Assembly: GCF_039793925.1 (NCBI RefSeq)
Contig: NZ_JBAMME010000258.1
Coordinates: forward strand, 38,002 to 102,001
Source: Thermogutta sp039793925
Lineage (GTDB): Bacteria > Planctomycetota > Planctomycetia > Pirellulales > Thermoguttaceae
Length of the DNA: 64,000 nt
Reading direction: 5' to 3'
Shown here one piece after another: positions 46,710 to 56,232 of the stretch. Both the position numbers and the translations under genes were made by a program. Position 1 is the stretch's first letter; each line of letters opens with the position of its first letter. Below the pieces are notes generated by a model, which had not been told where the DNA came from, searched no databases, and saw only the letters and a program-made list of their open reading frames with translations.

Positions 46710-48023
46710 TCAGAAGATATACCGGTTCACAATGTTTTCGAACAATTCCTGCCGACCGCTCTTGTTGGGCGAGACGTCGCCCTTTTCCAGCATGTACTTT
46801 TCGAGAGTCTTGAAGTTGTGCTTGCCGGCTTCGATTTCGGCGCCGATTCCCGTGTCCCAGGAAGAGTAGCGTTCCTTGAGCAGTCGCTGGAGTTCACCGT
46901 CGGCACGGATGGCGGCCGCCACCTTGAGTCCTTTTGCGAAGCAATCCATGCCACCAATGTGGGCATAGAACAAATCGATAGGCTCGAAACTTTCACGGCG
47001 GACCTTGGCATCAAAGTTTACACCACCCGGCGCGATTCCGCCATACTTCAAAAATACGAGCATAATCTTAGTCGTGAGATAAACGTCGGTGGGGAATTGA
47101 TCGGTATCCCATCCAAGCAACAGGTCGCCTGTGTTGGCGTCCACAGAGCCCAGAAAACCTTGCATTCCCGCGTACTCGAGCTCGTGCTCGACATTGTGGC
47201 CGGCGAGTGTGGCGTGATTCGTTTCAATGTTCAGCTTGAAATGCTTTTCAAGGCCATAAGCACGCAGGAAGTTGATGCACGCGGCGGCGTCGAAATCGTA
47301 TTGATGTTTAGTGGGTTCCTTCGGTTTAGGTTCGATATAGAATTGACCGGTAAAACCGATCTCTTTAGCGTAATCTACGGCCATATGGAGGAATCGAGCG
47401 AGGTTATCCAATTCTCGCTTCATGTCTGTGTTCCAGAAGGATTGATAACCTTCTCGCCCGCCCCAGAACACGTAGCCTGCCCCACCCAGTTCTTTGGTGA
47501 CTTCGAGAGCTTTCTTGACTTGCGCCGCAGCATACGCAAACGCGTCGGCGTTGCAACTCGTAGCCGCTCCATGGACATACCGTGGATTGCTGAAGAGGTT
47601 GGCAGTACCCCAGAGTAGTTTGACGCCCGTGCGGTCCATTTCTTCCTTGATGACCTTCACGACGGCATCCAGATTTTTGTTGGTCTCGGCAAGAGTTTTG
47701 CCTTCGGGGGCGACGTCTCTGTCATGAAAACAAAAGAAGGGAGCCCCCAACTTTTCACAGAATTCAAAAAACGCTTTGACACGGTTTATGGCGTTTTCAA
47801 TGGTGTTTTCGCCAGTGTCCCATGGCCGGATCATCGTTGGAGCACCGAACGGGTCCGCGCCGGTTCCGCGCATCGTGTGCCAGAAGGCTACGCTGAAACG
47901 AAAGTGCTCTTTCATCGGTTTGCCTTCCACCAGTTCGTCGGGATTGTAATGGCGGAAAGCAAGCGGGTTGCGCGAATCGGGACCTTCGTACTTGATTTTG
48001 GTCACTTCTGGAAAAGCTGCCAT
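46710..48023 (-). CDS. xylA: Xylose isomerase
   Basis: 437 residues, the usual length of class II XylA. Motifs include RHYNPDE, FSVAFWHTMRGTGADPFG, FFCFHDRDVAPEG with the catalytic His and Asp, YVFWGGREGYQS, IEPKPKEPTKHQYDFD with metal ligands, and NIETNHATLAGH. It converts D-xylose to D-xylulose in the cytoplasm. Xylulokinase is not adjacent. The ATG at 48023 has AAGGAG eight bases upstream; a GTG further up is less likely. A bidirectional terminator lies downstream. Confidence 0.96.
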   Translation of the reverse strand: MAAFPEVTKIKYEGPDSRNPLAFRHYNPDELVEGKPMKEHFRFSVAFWHTMRGTGADPFGAPTMIRPWDTGENTIENAINRVKAFFEFCEKLGAPFFCFHDRDVAPEGKTLAETNKNLDAVVKVIKEEMDRTGVKLLWGTANLFSNPRYVHGAATSCNADAFAYAAAQVKKALEVTKELGGAGYVFWGGREGYQSFWNTDMKRELDNLARFLHMAVDYAKEIGFTGQFYIEPKPKEPTKHQYDFDAAACINFLRAYGLEKHFKLNIETNHATLAGHNVEHELEYAGMQGFLGSVDANTGDLLLGWDTDQFPTDVYLTTKIMLVFLKYGGIAPGGVNFDAKVRRESFEPIDLFYAHIGGMDCFAKGLKVAAAIRADGELQRLLKERYSSWDTGIGAEIEAGKHNFKTLEKYMLEKGDVSPNKSGRQELFENIVNRYIF

Positions 48024-48303
48024 TGCTGCGACTCCTTCTTTAGCCTTCACAAATCAACGCATCCGAGATACAGGGAACGACGTAGCATCATTCATGCTTC
48101 GGGTAGTTGGAACATATCCTGGCATATTCCGGCACGCCTCGCAAGAGGGACCGACCGGACACGGCGGAACTGCAAGCCGTGAAGCTATGTGGGCAAGCTC
48201 AACAAAAGATGGTTGACGCTCACAATCAAGCGTCATCCGGCATGTTCTGCCGCGTCGTTTCACCCCAGCTCGCCCCACAGGATCGATTATTCGAGTGACA
48301 CAA

Positions 48304-49008
48304 TCACTGCTCAGGGGCTCGCTCAGCGAAAAAGACTCTTTGCTGCATAAAAATCGCAAGGTAGTGCTGCGTGCGTGGGATGAACCACACTTCGACGGGA
48401 ACCCATCCCCCTTCCTCAGCTTCCCGAACCAAGGTGCTTAGCGGTGTTCCATGGTCTTTACCCCGCAGCGCGATTTGGGGATACGTTTCAATCACAGCAA
48501 CACGGCCTAAAGGCGTTACCGTTTTAGCGAGTTCGCGCCAATAATCGATCCGCGTTTTCCCATCCAGGTGGTGATAAACCTGGGAGAGAAATACCAGGTC
48601 CACTGAGCGTTCGGGCAGCCCTGGGCGATCGCGGGGACAGAGATAGGGTTTTACATTGGGATGATCGTGCAGCCGTTGCTTAAGTTGATCCACGAGTTCC
48701 TGTGTCACTTCCGCCGTGTACACAATGCCCTCAGGCCCGACTTTTTCGGCAAAGTGGGCTGTCCACCAACCGTCGCCCGCCCCCAAATCCAGGATCCGGT
48801 CGCGGGGCTGAATGTCTAGTCTCTGCAGAATGAAATCAACATGTGCCCGATACGCATAGCCGCTTCCGTCCCGCTGGAGGAGGATGCTGGGGTCGGGGAC
48901 CCGGCTGGATTGGATCAGAGGGCGGGGTGCCTCTTCTCCCTTGGCCGCCGCTGCGATGAGCACGAGGATCGCGGTGACGGCTACCCAGAGAATACCCTTA
49001 CTGGACAT
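48304..49008 (-). CDS. SAM-dependent methyltransferase with N-terminal export signal
   Basis: 234 residues. A hydrophobic signal (GILWVAVTAILVLIAAAAKG) is followed by a class I methyltransferase: YRAHVDFILQRLDI, RILDLGAGDGWW as the SAM-binding motif, VYTAEVTQELV and VDLVFLSQVYHHLD. Close relatives are common in planctomycetes and proteobacteria as exported proteins of unknown substrate. Where it would find SAM outside the cytoplasm is unclear, so it may be inserted with a cytoplasmic domain. It lies upstream of xylA with a gap of about 280 bases. Confidence 0.82.
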   Translation of the reverse strand: MSSKGILWVAVTAILVLIAAAAKGEEAPRPLIQSSRVPDPSILLQRDGSGYAYRAHVDFILQRLDIQPRDRILDLGAGDGWWTAHFAEKVGPEGIVYTAEVTQELVDQLKQRLHDHPNVKPYLCPRDRPGLPERSVDLVFLSQVYHHLDGKTRIDYWRELAKTVTPLGRVAVIETYPQIALRGKDHGTPLSTLVREAEEGGWVPVEVWFIPRTQHYLAIFMQQRVFFAERAPEQ

Positions 49009-49251
49009 AGTGACCTTCTCCTGACGAGCAAGGGATCAAATTTGGCGCTTCCAAAACGCTGCCGCGCTTGTGCAGGTTCAGTGAGCAAGAGCCGCGCAAT
49101 CACGGCCCTTTCATGGTACAGAGACGATTGCCTTCAGCAAGAGGTCTGCCGCACGATGTCGCATCACTCACCGACAGTTCAGACACCGACACTGGCCAGC
49201 TTCCCGCTCATTCTCGTTTAAACAGCCAGTGTCCGCACGCCACCAAACGGT

Positions 49252-50823
49252 TTACTTGGGGAGGAAATCCTGCACGATTGTCACCTGACGAATCTGACGA
49301 CTGTCAGGCTCGAAAACGCGGATAGTCACCTGGATGCCACGGCAGGGAGCAGGATAAGGTGGGGGAGCTTCCCATTCTGCGTAGTCGTCGACGAGGCCAT
49401 TATTGTCGTTATCGAAGCCATCGGTGCCAGTATCGGGGCCGTTAACCCCGTCCTGGTCCAACCCGTCCTTTTCATAGTGGATAGACCAGGTGTCATACAC
49501 GGCAAGGGTGCCCAACTTCGTCTTAGCAAGCGGATAGTCCGAAAACGTGGAAAGGGGGCCGACGGCGGGAAGCTGCGGATGATAGGCCAGGTCTACGTAC
49601 GCCCCGCCAGCCACCGGCTGTTGCGGCGGCATCACGAGGTAAGAAAGATCACCTGAACGGAGTGCCGCACCGCCGGCGGTGGTGGTCACAGGCGCTGTCG
49701 GGTCCCAGATCTTCACATCAAATGCAATCACATTGGTGAGGACGAGGTCTTCCGACTCCCGATAAAGCTGCCCAGCATTGTTAAGCAGACCGGTTTGCGT
49801 ATCAACCTCCTGGAAGGGAAACGGGTTGTTCCAGAAATCGAATACCCCCATCGGCCCGGAAAGCTGGGTAAGCGGGACTGGCGGCAGGACGCCGTTGGCT
49901 AGCCACGCGGTGCCCATGTTGGCCGAGGCACTTTCCGCGAGAGTAGGAAGCCCCAAGGACTGCCAACCTGGGACCCGATGCGGATGGAATGGAAAAGACA
50001 CGAGGTTGCGAGGATCTCCCGTACGATGGGCGTAACGGTTTTCGGGCTTGGTAAGGTCTCCCAGCGTCGAGAACACCCATCCGCCCCTGTTCACGTCATA
50101 ATGGGCGGCAATATCATAATATCGCCGAAAGTTTTGCGCCCCGTTATCACCGGCGGGGATCCATTCGCCCGGATCCAACAGGCCATTCTTGTTGAGATCG
50201 CAAAGTTCCATGGCTTTGGGGGCCACGAGCCGAACCTGCCTGTACAGGCGGTTTCCGCGTACAAACCACGCCACTTCGGCTGTGTCCGAGTAAATCGTGT
50301 TCGGCTGTCCATTGATGAGACACCGGCCAACGAATGGTTCTCCGGTGGACCGCGTGGTGAACATCAGGATGTCGTCGTTGTCGCCTACCGTGGGATCAGG
50401 CAGGGGGTTGCCGGTGCCATCGACATCATCCAAATTGATGGCCACAAGGGGATCGTTGACCTGCATGATGGGACGGACGCGATGGTTTTGTCCCACGGGG
50501 CCTTCAGTATATTCAAAGTACCCCTCCTCATTAGCCGGATCCCGGGGCGGGATGGGGAGCACCGTGAGCCCCCGGAAATCCGATCGCAGCAGTTCGGCAG
50601 CCGAACGTAACCGATCGGAGGTTTCCAGCATGGCTCGTGCCTGGTTAATACTTTGCATCACAGAAGCGAACACCGCGACCACTGCCCCCAGCATGATGAG
50701 CGAGATCGCTGTTGCGAGGAGAATTTCCACCAGCGTGAATCCGGCACGTCGCGAGCGAATCATAGCTGCCGCACAAGCTTGAAGAGGGTTTTTAACCGGG
50801 CCGCGCTCGAAAAGATCGTCCAT
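49252..50823 (-). CDS. Pseudopilin-like protein with prepilin methylation motif (GspJ/PulJ-like)
   Basis: 523 residues from the ATG at 50823 (GGAGGT seven bases upstream). The prepilin peptidase site RRAG|FTLVEILLATA is at about residue 28, preceded by an unusually long leader. A hydrophobic helix (ISLIMLGAVVAVFASVM) and a large C-terminal domain of about 470 residues follow. Several DxDxD-like loops (DVDGTGN, DLNKNGLLDPGE, DGFDNDNNGLVDD) could bind calcium. The long C-terminal domain is common in planctomycete pseudopilins. It probably belongs to a type II secretion or type IV pilus-like machine; no other components are adjacent. Confidence 0.83.
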   Translation of the reverse strand: MDDLFERGPVKNPLQACAAAMIRSRRAGFTLVEILLATAISLIMLGAVVAVFASVMQSINQARAMLETSDRLRSAAELLRSDFRGLTVLPIPPRDPANEEGYFEYTEGPVGQNHRVRPIMQVNDPLVAINLDDVDGTGNPLPDPTVGDNDDILMFTTRSTGEPFVGRCLINGQPNTIYSDTAEVAWFVRGNRLYRQVRLVAPKAMELCDLNKNGLLDPGEWIPAGDNGAQNFRRYYDIAAHYDVNRGGWVFSTLGDLTKPENRYAHRTGDPRNLVSFPFHPHRVPGWQSLGLPTLAESASANMGTAWLANGVLPPVPLTQLSGPMGVFDFWNNPFPFQEVDTQTGLLNNAGQLYRESEDLVLTNVIAFDVKIWDPTAPVTTTAGGAALRSGDLSYLVMPPQQPVAGGAYVDLAYHPQLPAVGPLSTFSDYPLAKTKLGTLAVYDTWSIHYEKDGLDQDGVNGPDTGTDGFDNDNNGLVDDYAEWEAPPPYPAPCRGIQVTIRVFEPDSRQIRQVTIVQDFLPK

Positions 50824-50931
50824 TGCTGAAACCTCCATCCACGTCTCTTTTCCTCGACCTCAGCGCTGGCCCGCGGTACGTTATCTTATTGCGTGGTAGC
50901 TCTGCTTTTGGCTAAGGGTGCTTGACCTACG

Positions 50932-50951
50932 GTGCGGGAATACTCCCGCAC
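50932..50951. terminator. Stable hairpin downstream of the ABC-2 permease gene
   Basis: GTGCGGGA-ATAC-TCCCGCAC is a perfect 8-base stem with a tetraloop, about 85 bases beyond the permease stop. It lacks a U tract, so it may be a 3' end stabiliser rather than a terminator. Confidence 0.35.
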
Positions 50952-51036
50952 TTCCCTCCCTTCTTAACTATATTCGACTTCCTGTTGCGAAGAAAGTCAA
51001 TGTCGGCGCGGCGGGACATTCCCCCTGGTGGCCCTT

Positions 51037-51858
51037 TCATCGCGGTACGGGAATATCCCGCCGGGTCAGAATCGCTGCGGCGATCAGATGGCCCACCAGG
51101 CCGATGAGTCCCAGCGGAAGGTTGTAATGGAGGGAAATCCGAGCACTCTCTTGGCTGAAGATGAGGATTTGCGGTTCAAAGAGTGTCATGAACGACAAAT
51201 ACTTGAGCCATTCACCCGCCGTCCACAGACGTGCCACCAATTTAACGATGACCGCGGCAAGGAAAATAACGGTCGCAAAGGCCAACGTTTTGCCACGACT
51301 GGAAGAGCACGCAGAAATTGCCGAGGTGATGCCGGCAAGGGCGAAAGCCATCATAGCCAAATTAAGCGCTGCTAAGTGAAATCGGGTAGTATCAACTTGC
51401 TCCGTAAGCCGGATCTGGTGGCATCCTATCCACAGGCCTGCCCACAGCACCGCCGCCAAAGTCATTGCTCCGAGAAAGGTTAGGATTCCGGGGATGCAAA
51501 CCCAGACTGGTCGAGGCATCGGCAGCGTGAGCAGTACCTCAAAACGTCCTGACTCGATTTCACCGCTGACCATTTCCGAACCCCGTACAAGAGCCCATCC
51601 GACGAACACAATCATCGGCACAATGTGTACGAACACCAAACTGATTCTCCCCGTCGGGCTCAGGAGTTCCTTGACCGATACCGGCATCAACTTGTGCACA
51701 AAATTGGGGAGCATATCGAGAAATGTGGACCACAGCCCCATTTGGATGAGACTGTTCATCCAGACAAACAACCAGGCAAACGCGAACAACAGAACAGCAC
51801 TGACAAGCAATTGCCAGCGGGCATCACGGATGATTTTGATCCAAATAGCAGAATTCAT
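51037..51858 (-). CDS. ABC-2 type permease-like membrane protein
   Basis: 273 residues with about six hydrophobic segments. It starts MNSAIWIKIIRDARWQLLVSAVLLFAF-like, then has SGEIESGRFEVLLTLPMPRPVW, a motif of the ABC-2 (NosY-like) permease family, and SSSRGKTLAFATVIF. No ATP-binding partner is encoded next to it, which is unusual. It begins 25 bases after the GH127 stop codon on the same strand, so the two are probably cotranscribed. Cargo unknown. Confidence 0.8.
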   Translation of the reverse strand: MNSAIWIKIIRDARWQLLVSAVLLFAFAWLFVWMNSLIQMGLWSTFLDMLPNFVHKLMPVSVKELLSPTGRISLVFVHIVPMIVFVGWALVRGSEMVSGEIESGRFEVLLTLPMPRPVWVCIPGILTFLGAMTLAAVLWAGLWIGCHQIRLTEQVDTTRFHLAALNLAMMAFALAGITSAISACSSSRGKTLAFATVIFLAAVIVKLVARLWTAGEWLKYLSFMTLFEPQILIFSQESARISLHYNLPLGLIGLVGHLIAAAILTRRDIPVPR

Positions 51859-51883
51859 AGCAGAAAGATCAACGACACCTCAC

Positions 51884-54400
51884 CTAGTTGACTTTCCATT
51901 CGAGAATTCCCGCAGAAAACCCAGGTCGTAGCTTGACGAGCAGACGAAGTCGATTGGTTTTCACGGGATCAAAAACAAGCTCGTTGTACCGATCTTTTTC
52001 CACGCCGCACTGTGCCTGCGGCTTGACTGGTTGCCAATTCTTTCCGTCCCACCATTCCACAAGGCACCGTTCGGGGACACGGCACTGACCATGGCCCGTG
52101 TCGTCATACCAATAGACGGCCACATTAGAAACTTGACGTGGTGTGTCAAATTCGTACGTGACCCACTCTTCGGTACCCCGATGGGGCCACCAGGTAAAAC
52201 GCGGGATGTCCTGATCGAAAGAGTGCTTCGGTTCCAGACCGTCGCTCAGGGCAGCGACGGTGTCGCCCGAGAAACAATGGGATGCCTCGTGGGGCGGTTT
52301 GCGAGGTTCCTTCCAAATAACCGCATTCGGACCTTCGCCGATCACTGGAAATGCACTAATTCGCAATCGGCCGCAACCCATGGGGATAAGATCCAGATCG
52401 ACGATCGGTCCCTCACCTCGCACCGGGCTCGGCTGAAGGGGCGCCACCAGGCCAAATTCATCCAACTTCCATTGTGGAATTTTTCGACCTTTGGCTTTTA
52501 TCACAATCGGAGCAGCTTCCGGCGTAAACGGCTGGGAAACACCGTCCCAGGGCTGGGAAATGGCCACGAAACTACCTTCCGGATTCTCGGAATCCAGAAC
52601 TAAGCCGTAGTTCCACTCGTTTTCTGGATAAATCTCCCAGGCGGGCCATCTCTCGGTGCCGCCGCGGCGAACGTAACGCTCGCTGAATTTCAGGGAAAAT
52701 GTCAATGGCCCATAGTTTACTGAAACGCTCTCGTGATTCTTCTCCCACCGGGTGATACTCACGTGTCGCTTCAGCTCCAGGATCACTTTATCGCCGGACT
52801 CCCACGTTCGCCGCAAAACGATCCACCGGCCGCCCTCAGAAGCACTGTAGCGGAAAGCCTCATCTTGCTTCCCAGAGCGCACCCTTACCACGGCCTCGCG
52901 GCACCATGTGGGAATCCGCAGGTAAAGGGGAAATGCGACGGGCTCGGGGCTCTCGAGGGTAAATTGGAGAGTGCCATCAAAAGGATAGAGGGTTTCCTCA
53001 AGAATCTGAACTTCCACCCCGGTCTTACCTACCCGTGCCTTAACCCGGCTGGGAGCATAGAGGACGGCTGCCAATCCGTCGCCCGGAGCTGCCATCCAGA
53101 GGTGCTCTGTAAAATACGGCCAACCATGAGACACGTTGTGCTGACAGCAACGATGCCCGTAGGGGTCGAACAGAAACATCGGCCCCGAGTTTTCAATGCC
53201 TGGAGCTTTATTGGAAGCATCGGACACCGCCAGATTGGGCGACGTGAGATACCGGAGGGCCTTGAGATCCGGCGTCATTGAGGCCGGGAGCGAATTAAAC
53301 GCTACATCTTCGCATCGGTCGGCCCAAAGCGGATCGCCGCTAATCCGCACGAGCAACTCGCAGGAATACATCATTTCCACCATGGCGCAAGTTTCCGCGG
53401 CCTGACGAGGATCGCTGTAGCCCGGCCGACAGTTTTCGTCTGCCCCGTAAAGTCCGCCAGGGACCTGTCCGTAGCGTTCGCGGACCTCCCGGTAGTTATC
53501 ATAGGCTCGTTGTAATAGTGCTCGATCGCCTGCCTGTTGATAGTAAATACCCGGGGCCCGAAACCCCTGGGCGATGTTCACACCGTGCCAGTTGATGACG
53601 CCTTGGTCCCAGCGGGCACCACAGCGATGAATTTTCTGAGCCAATTCCAGGAGGAACTTGTCGCCTGTCAGGTTGTACAGCCAGTACACGCTTACCAAAT
53701 TGTCACTTGCCCGCATGGCCTGCCAGTAAGGAAGGAGAAAATCCTCGTCGGGTTGCTGAAGTTCCCATTGAAAATATTTCCGCATTGCTTCGATGACCCG
53801 TTCGTCGTGGGTGTATTCGTAGTAAGACTGGAGGACGTGCAGCATGATCATGTTGGGCCACACATCCGGCTTCTTGCCGCGGGGTGAATTGATCATCTCA
53901 AGATTTCGTCGTGGTCCAAGCCAACCATCCTCCCGCTGACCTTGGAGAGTGGGTTCAATCCACCGCCGGGCTTCGGCTATCATCTCGGGGCGTTCCAGGA
54001 GATAGGCGAGATCACCGTATCCTTTGAGCCAATACGGAACTTCCTCCCAAAAGCTCCGGTCGCCCTCACCATGCGGGTCCAGCCAGGCATTCCCGTCCGG
54101 CGCAAGAAATCGACTCAATTCGTGCAGGTGGCCGATAAACCCGTCGGCTTCTAGCTGCAATTGAGTCTTTAACCACCCTTCCGCTCTGACGGCCCCTACT
54201 GGAAGTTTTACCAGCGGGCTGGGTAGGAGCGGGGGGCGATTAGCCGGGTAGTGATGGATGCCCAGCTCTGTCGGTGGGCGGTCGATCACGTCATATTCGG
54301 TTGTCATTCGGTCTTCGCCAATGCCGACGCCAGCACAAGTGAACGGCAATATTACGGCCGAAAGGACGAAAAAAATACGCCAGAGTGTGGTCAGCTTCAT
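51884..54400 (-). CDS. Exported GH127-family glycosidase (beta-L-arabinofuranosidase-like)
   Basis: 838 residues with a signal peptide at about 1-28. The N-terminal part shows FLAPDGNAWLDPHGEG and SFWEEVPYWLKGYGDLAYLL. The (alpha/alpha)6 barrel then leads to FDPYGHRCCQHNVSHGWPYF, with C418-C419 as probable zinc ligand and nucleophile positions of these cysteine glycosidases. ENSGPMFLF precedes it. Beta-sandwich domains follow, the last resembling a discoidin-type domain (VTYEFDTPRQVSNVAVYWYDDTG). It would remove L-arabinofuranose from plant glycans. The divergent neighbour encodes a GH5-like enzyme. Confidence 0.88.
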   Translation of the reverse strand: MKLTTLWRIFFVLSAVILPFTCAGVGIGEDRMTTEYDVIDRPPTELGIHHYPANRPPLLPSPLVKLPVGAVRAEGWLKTQLQLEADGFIGHLHELSRFLAPDGNAWLDPHGEGDRSFWEEVPYWLKGYGDLAYLLERPEMIAEARRWIEPTLQGQREDGWLGPRRNLEMINSPRGKKPDVWPNMIMLHVLQSYYEYTHDERVIEAMRKYFQWELQQPDEDFLLPYWQAMRASDNLVSVYWLYNLTGDKFLLELAQKIHRCGARWDQGVINWHGVNIAQGFRAPGIYYQQAGDRALLQRAYDNYREVRERYGQVPGGLYGADENCRPGYSDPRQAAETCAMVEMMYSCELLVRISGDPLWADRCEDVAFNSLPASMTPDLKALRYLTSPNLAVSDASNKAPGIENSGPMFLFDPYGHRCCQHNVSHGWPYFTEHLWMAAPGDGLAAVLYAPSRVKARVGKTGVEVQILEETLYPFDGTLQFTLESPEPVAFPLYLRIPTWCREAVVRVRSGKQDEAFRYSASEGGRWIVLRRTWESGDKVILELKRHVSITRWEKNHESVSVNYGPLTFSLKFSERYVRRGGTERWPAWEIYPENEWNYGLVLDSENPEGSFVAISQPWDGVSQPFTPEAAPIVIKAKGRKIPQWKLDEFGLVAPLQPSPVRGEGPIVDLDLIPMGCGRLRISAFPVIGEGPNAVIWKEPRKPPHEASHCFSGDTVAALSDGLEPKHSFDQDIPRFTWWPHRGTEEWVTYEFDTPRQVSNVAVYWYDDTGHGQCRVPERCLVEWWDGKNWQPVKPQAQCGVEKDRYNELVFDPVKTNRLRLLVKLRPGFSAGILEWKVN

Positions 54401-54428
54401 CTGGGATGGCCTCCGCTTGGGTCAAAAT

Positions 54429-54448
54429 GAGGTGGATTGAGGTGGATT
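54429..54448. repeat. Tandem 10-base direct repeat upstream of the GH127 gene
   Basis: TGAGGTGGAT occurs twice in tandem, about 30 bases before the GH127 start codon (read on the minus strand). It may be a binding site or a slippage duplication. Confidence 0.35.
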
Positions 54449-54468
54449 GGCGTGCTGCGTTAGTTTTT

Positions 54469-54490
54469 CAGTAGATAGTTTATCCTACTG
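54469..54490. promoter_or_regulatory. Inverted repeat in the GH127/GH5 divergent region
   Basis: CAGTAG at 54469-54474 pairs with CTACTG at 54485-54490. The inner ATA/TAT bases extend the pairing with a one-base bulge. It lies between two divergent glycosidase genes, a fitting place for a shared operator. Confidence 0.35.
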
Positions 54491-54705
54491 AGAACTCCTG
54501 GGCAAGTCTCAAGTGCCCGTCTCCATAAACGCGGCGAGCGGTTTCGTGAGAAATCAACGTTCCACCGTCTCGTGATGCCCCACGCATCGCCCCTTGTGTT
54601 GTGAGCTGGTGTTCACATCTCGAGAGGATACAATAGCGCACGGTAAACGTTACAGCGATGAAAGTGGATGATTCCCATAGACACAAGTACCAAGGTCATG
54701 CTGCG

Positions 54706-56175
54706 ATGAATCACCATAGCGAAAAGTCGGTCCAGGGGTTGCTATTTATGCTTACCAGTGCAACTGTGCTGGGGATATGGACCGGGGACAACAGTTTGGT
54801 TATCGCAAAAGATAGATTAGCACTGGAAAAAATTCGGGTTGATGCGGGGCGGCGATGTTTCGTCACGGAAGATGGGAAGACGTTCATACCGTTCGGCGTG
54901 AACTACTTCCGCCCGGGTACCGGTTGGGCTCCGCAAGTCTGGAAGAAATTTAACGCGGCGGCCGTCCGTGAGGATTTCCGTCGGATGAAAGAGTTGGGCA
55001 TCAATTGCGTGCGAGTTTTTCTTACCTTTGATTCCTTTTATCGCGAACCGGGACGGCTTGAGACGTTCGGCCTCGATCGCTGGGAAGAATTCCTTTCCAT
55101 CGCAGAGGAATACGGAATCTATGTTCACCCCACAGGGCCGGACCACTGGGAAGGCCTTCCGGCCTGGGCCCGGAGGGACACGATTTCGGATCCGGACGCC
55201 GTTTCAGCGCTCGTGGAGTTTTGGAAGCTCTTCGCCAGCCGATATCGTGACCGGCCCGTTATCTTCGCCTACGATCTTCGCAATGAACCAAGCGTACCTT
55301 GGGAAAACTCTGAACTTTTGCATCGCTGGGCTGACTTTTTGCATTGGAAATATAGATCGCCACCAGCGCTGGCGAAGGCCTGGGGCGTCGAGATCACTGA
55401 GGAAGCCTGGAACAAGCCGAAGATACCGCCGCTGGATGGTCCACGGCAGGCCATTCTTGATTATCAAAATCTTCGCGAGGAGGTGGCTGATGAATGGACC
55501 CGGCGTCAGGTCGAGGCGATTAAAAGCGTCGATCCACAGGCCCTGGTCACGGTCGGCCTGATCCAGTGGAGTGTACCAGTACTGCTGCCGGACCTCCGAA
55601 GCTATTCCGCCTTTCGACCCACTCGTCAGGCGCAGTTTCTGGATTTCATGGAAATCCATTTTTATCCGCTTGCCCTTGGATTCTACGAATATCGGGGTGA
55701 AGAAGATCGCTTGGCCAATTTAGCCTACGCCGAATCGGTGGTTCGAGAGGTCGCTCGATCGGGAAAGCCTGTGGTGGTGGCCGAATTCGGTTGGTATGGT
55801 GGCGGACAACTGACGATCAACAACGGGCGGCATCCCCCTGCCAGCGAGGAGCAGCAGGCGGCCTGGTGTCGCGAGTTGATCGCTGCTACGCAAGGGCTGG
55901 CCTGCGGCTGGCTGAATTGGGGGCTTTACGATCACCCCGAAGCACGGGACGTCACCCAGTTGACTGGCTTATTCCGTGTTGACGGAACCCCAAAAGCCTG
56001 GGCCCGCAAATTTCGCGAGTTAAGTGCCGAAATTGCCACCTGCTGTGTACAGCTGGCAGAGTGGGAGCAAACTCATCCCCGACCTGCGTTTGATTTTGAC
56101 CAAGCGATATGCGACCCCAATTATGCCCTCCAGTTCCGCCAGCAATATTTGGAACGTTTCCGGGCAACCAAATAG
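54706..56175 (+). CDS. Exported GH5-like glycosidase
   Basis: 489 residues from the ATG at 54706; an ATG at 54658 is also in frame but lacks a signal-peptide-like start. A hydrophobic segment (GLLFMLTSATVLGIW) lies near residues 11-25. The TIM barrel starts with FIPFGVNYFRPG and INCVRVFLTFDSF. The acid/base is E194 in YDLRNEPSV and the nucleophile E360 in VVAEFGW, matching clan GH-A. Specificity could be mannanase-like or another GH5 subfamily. The gene ends with TAG. It is divergent from the GH127 gene, with two small repeats between them. Confidence 0.82.
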   Translation: MNHHSEKSVQGLLFMLTSATVLGIWTGDNSLVIAKDRLALEKIRVDAGRRCFVTEDGKTFIPFGVNYFRPGTGWAPQVWKKFNAAAVREDFRRMKELGINCVRVFLTFDSFYREPGRLETFGLDRWEEFLSIAEEYGIYVHPTGPDHWEGLPAWARRDTISDPDAVSALVEFWKLFASRYRDRPVIFAYDLRNEPSVPWENSELLHRWADFLHWKYRSPPALAKAWGVEITEEAWNKPKIPPLDGPRQAILDYQNLREEVADEWTRRQVEAIKSVDPQALVTVGLIQWSVPVLLPDLRSYSAFRPTRQAQFLDFMEIHFYPLALGFYEYRGEEDRLANLAYAESVVREVARSGKPVVVAEFGWYGGGQLTINNGRHPPASEEQQAAWCRELIAATQGLACGWLNWGLYDHPEARDVTQLTGLFRVDGTPKAWARKFRELSAEIATCCVQLAEWEQTHPRPAFDFDQAICDPNYALQFRQQYLERFRATK

Positions 56176-56232
56176 GTGATGGAGCCTAGCTTTTACCGAC
56201 GGGAACATTTTCTCCGGAAATGGCACCGGGAT

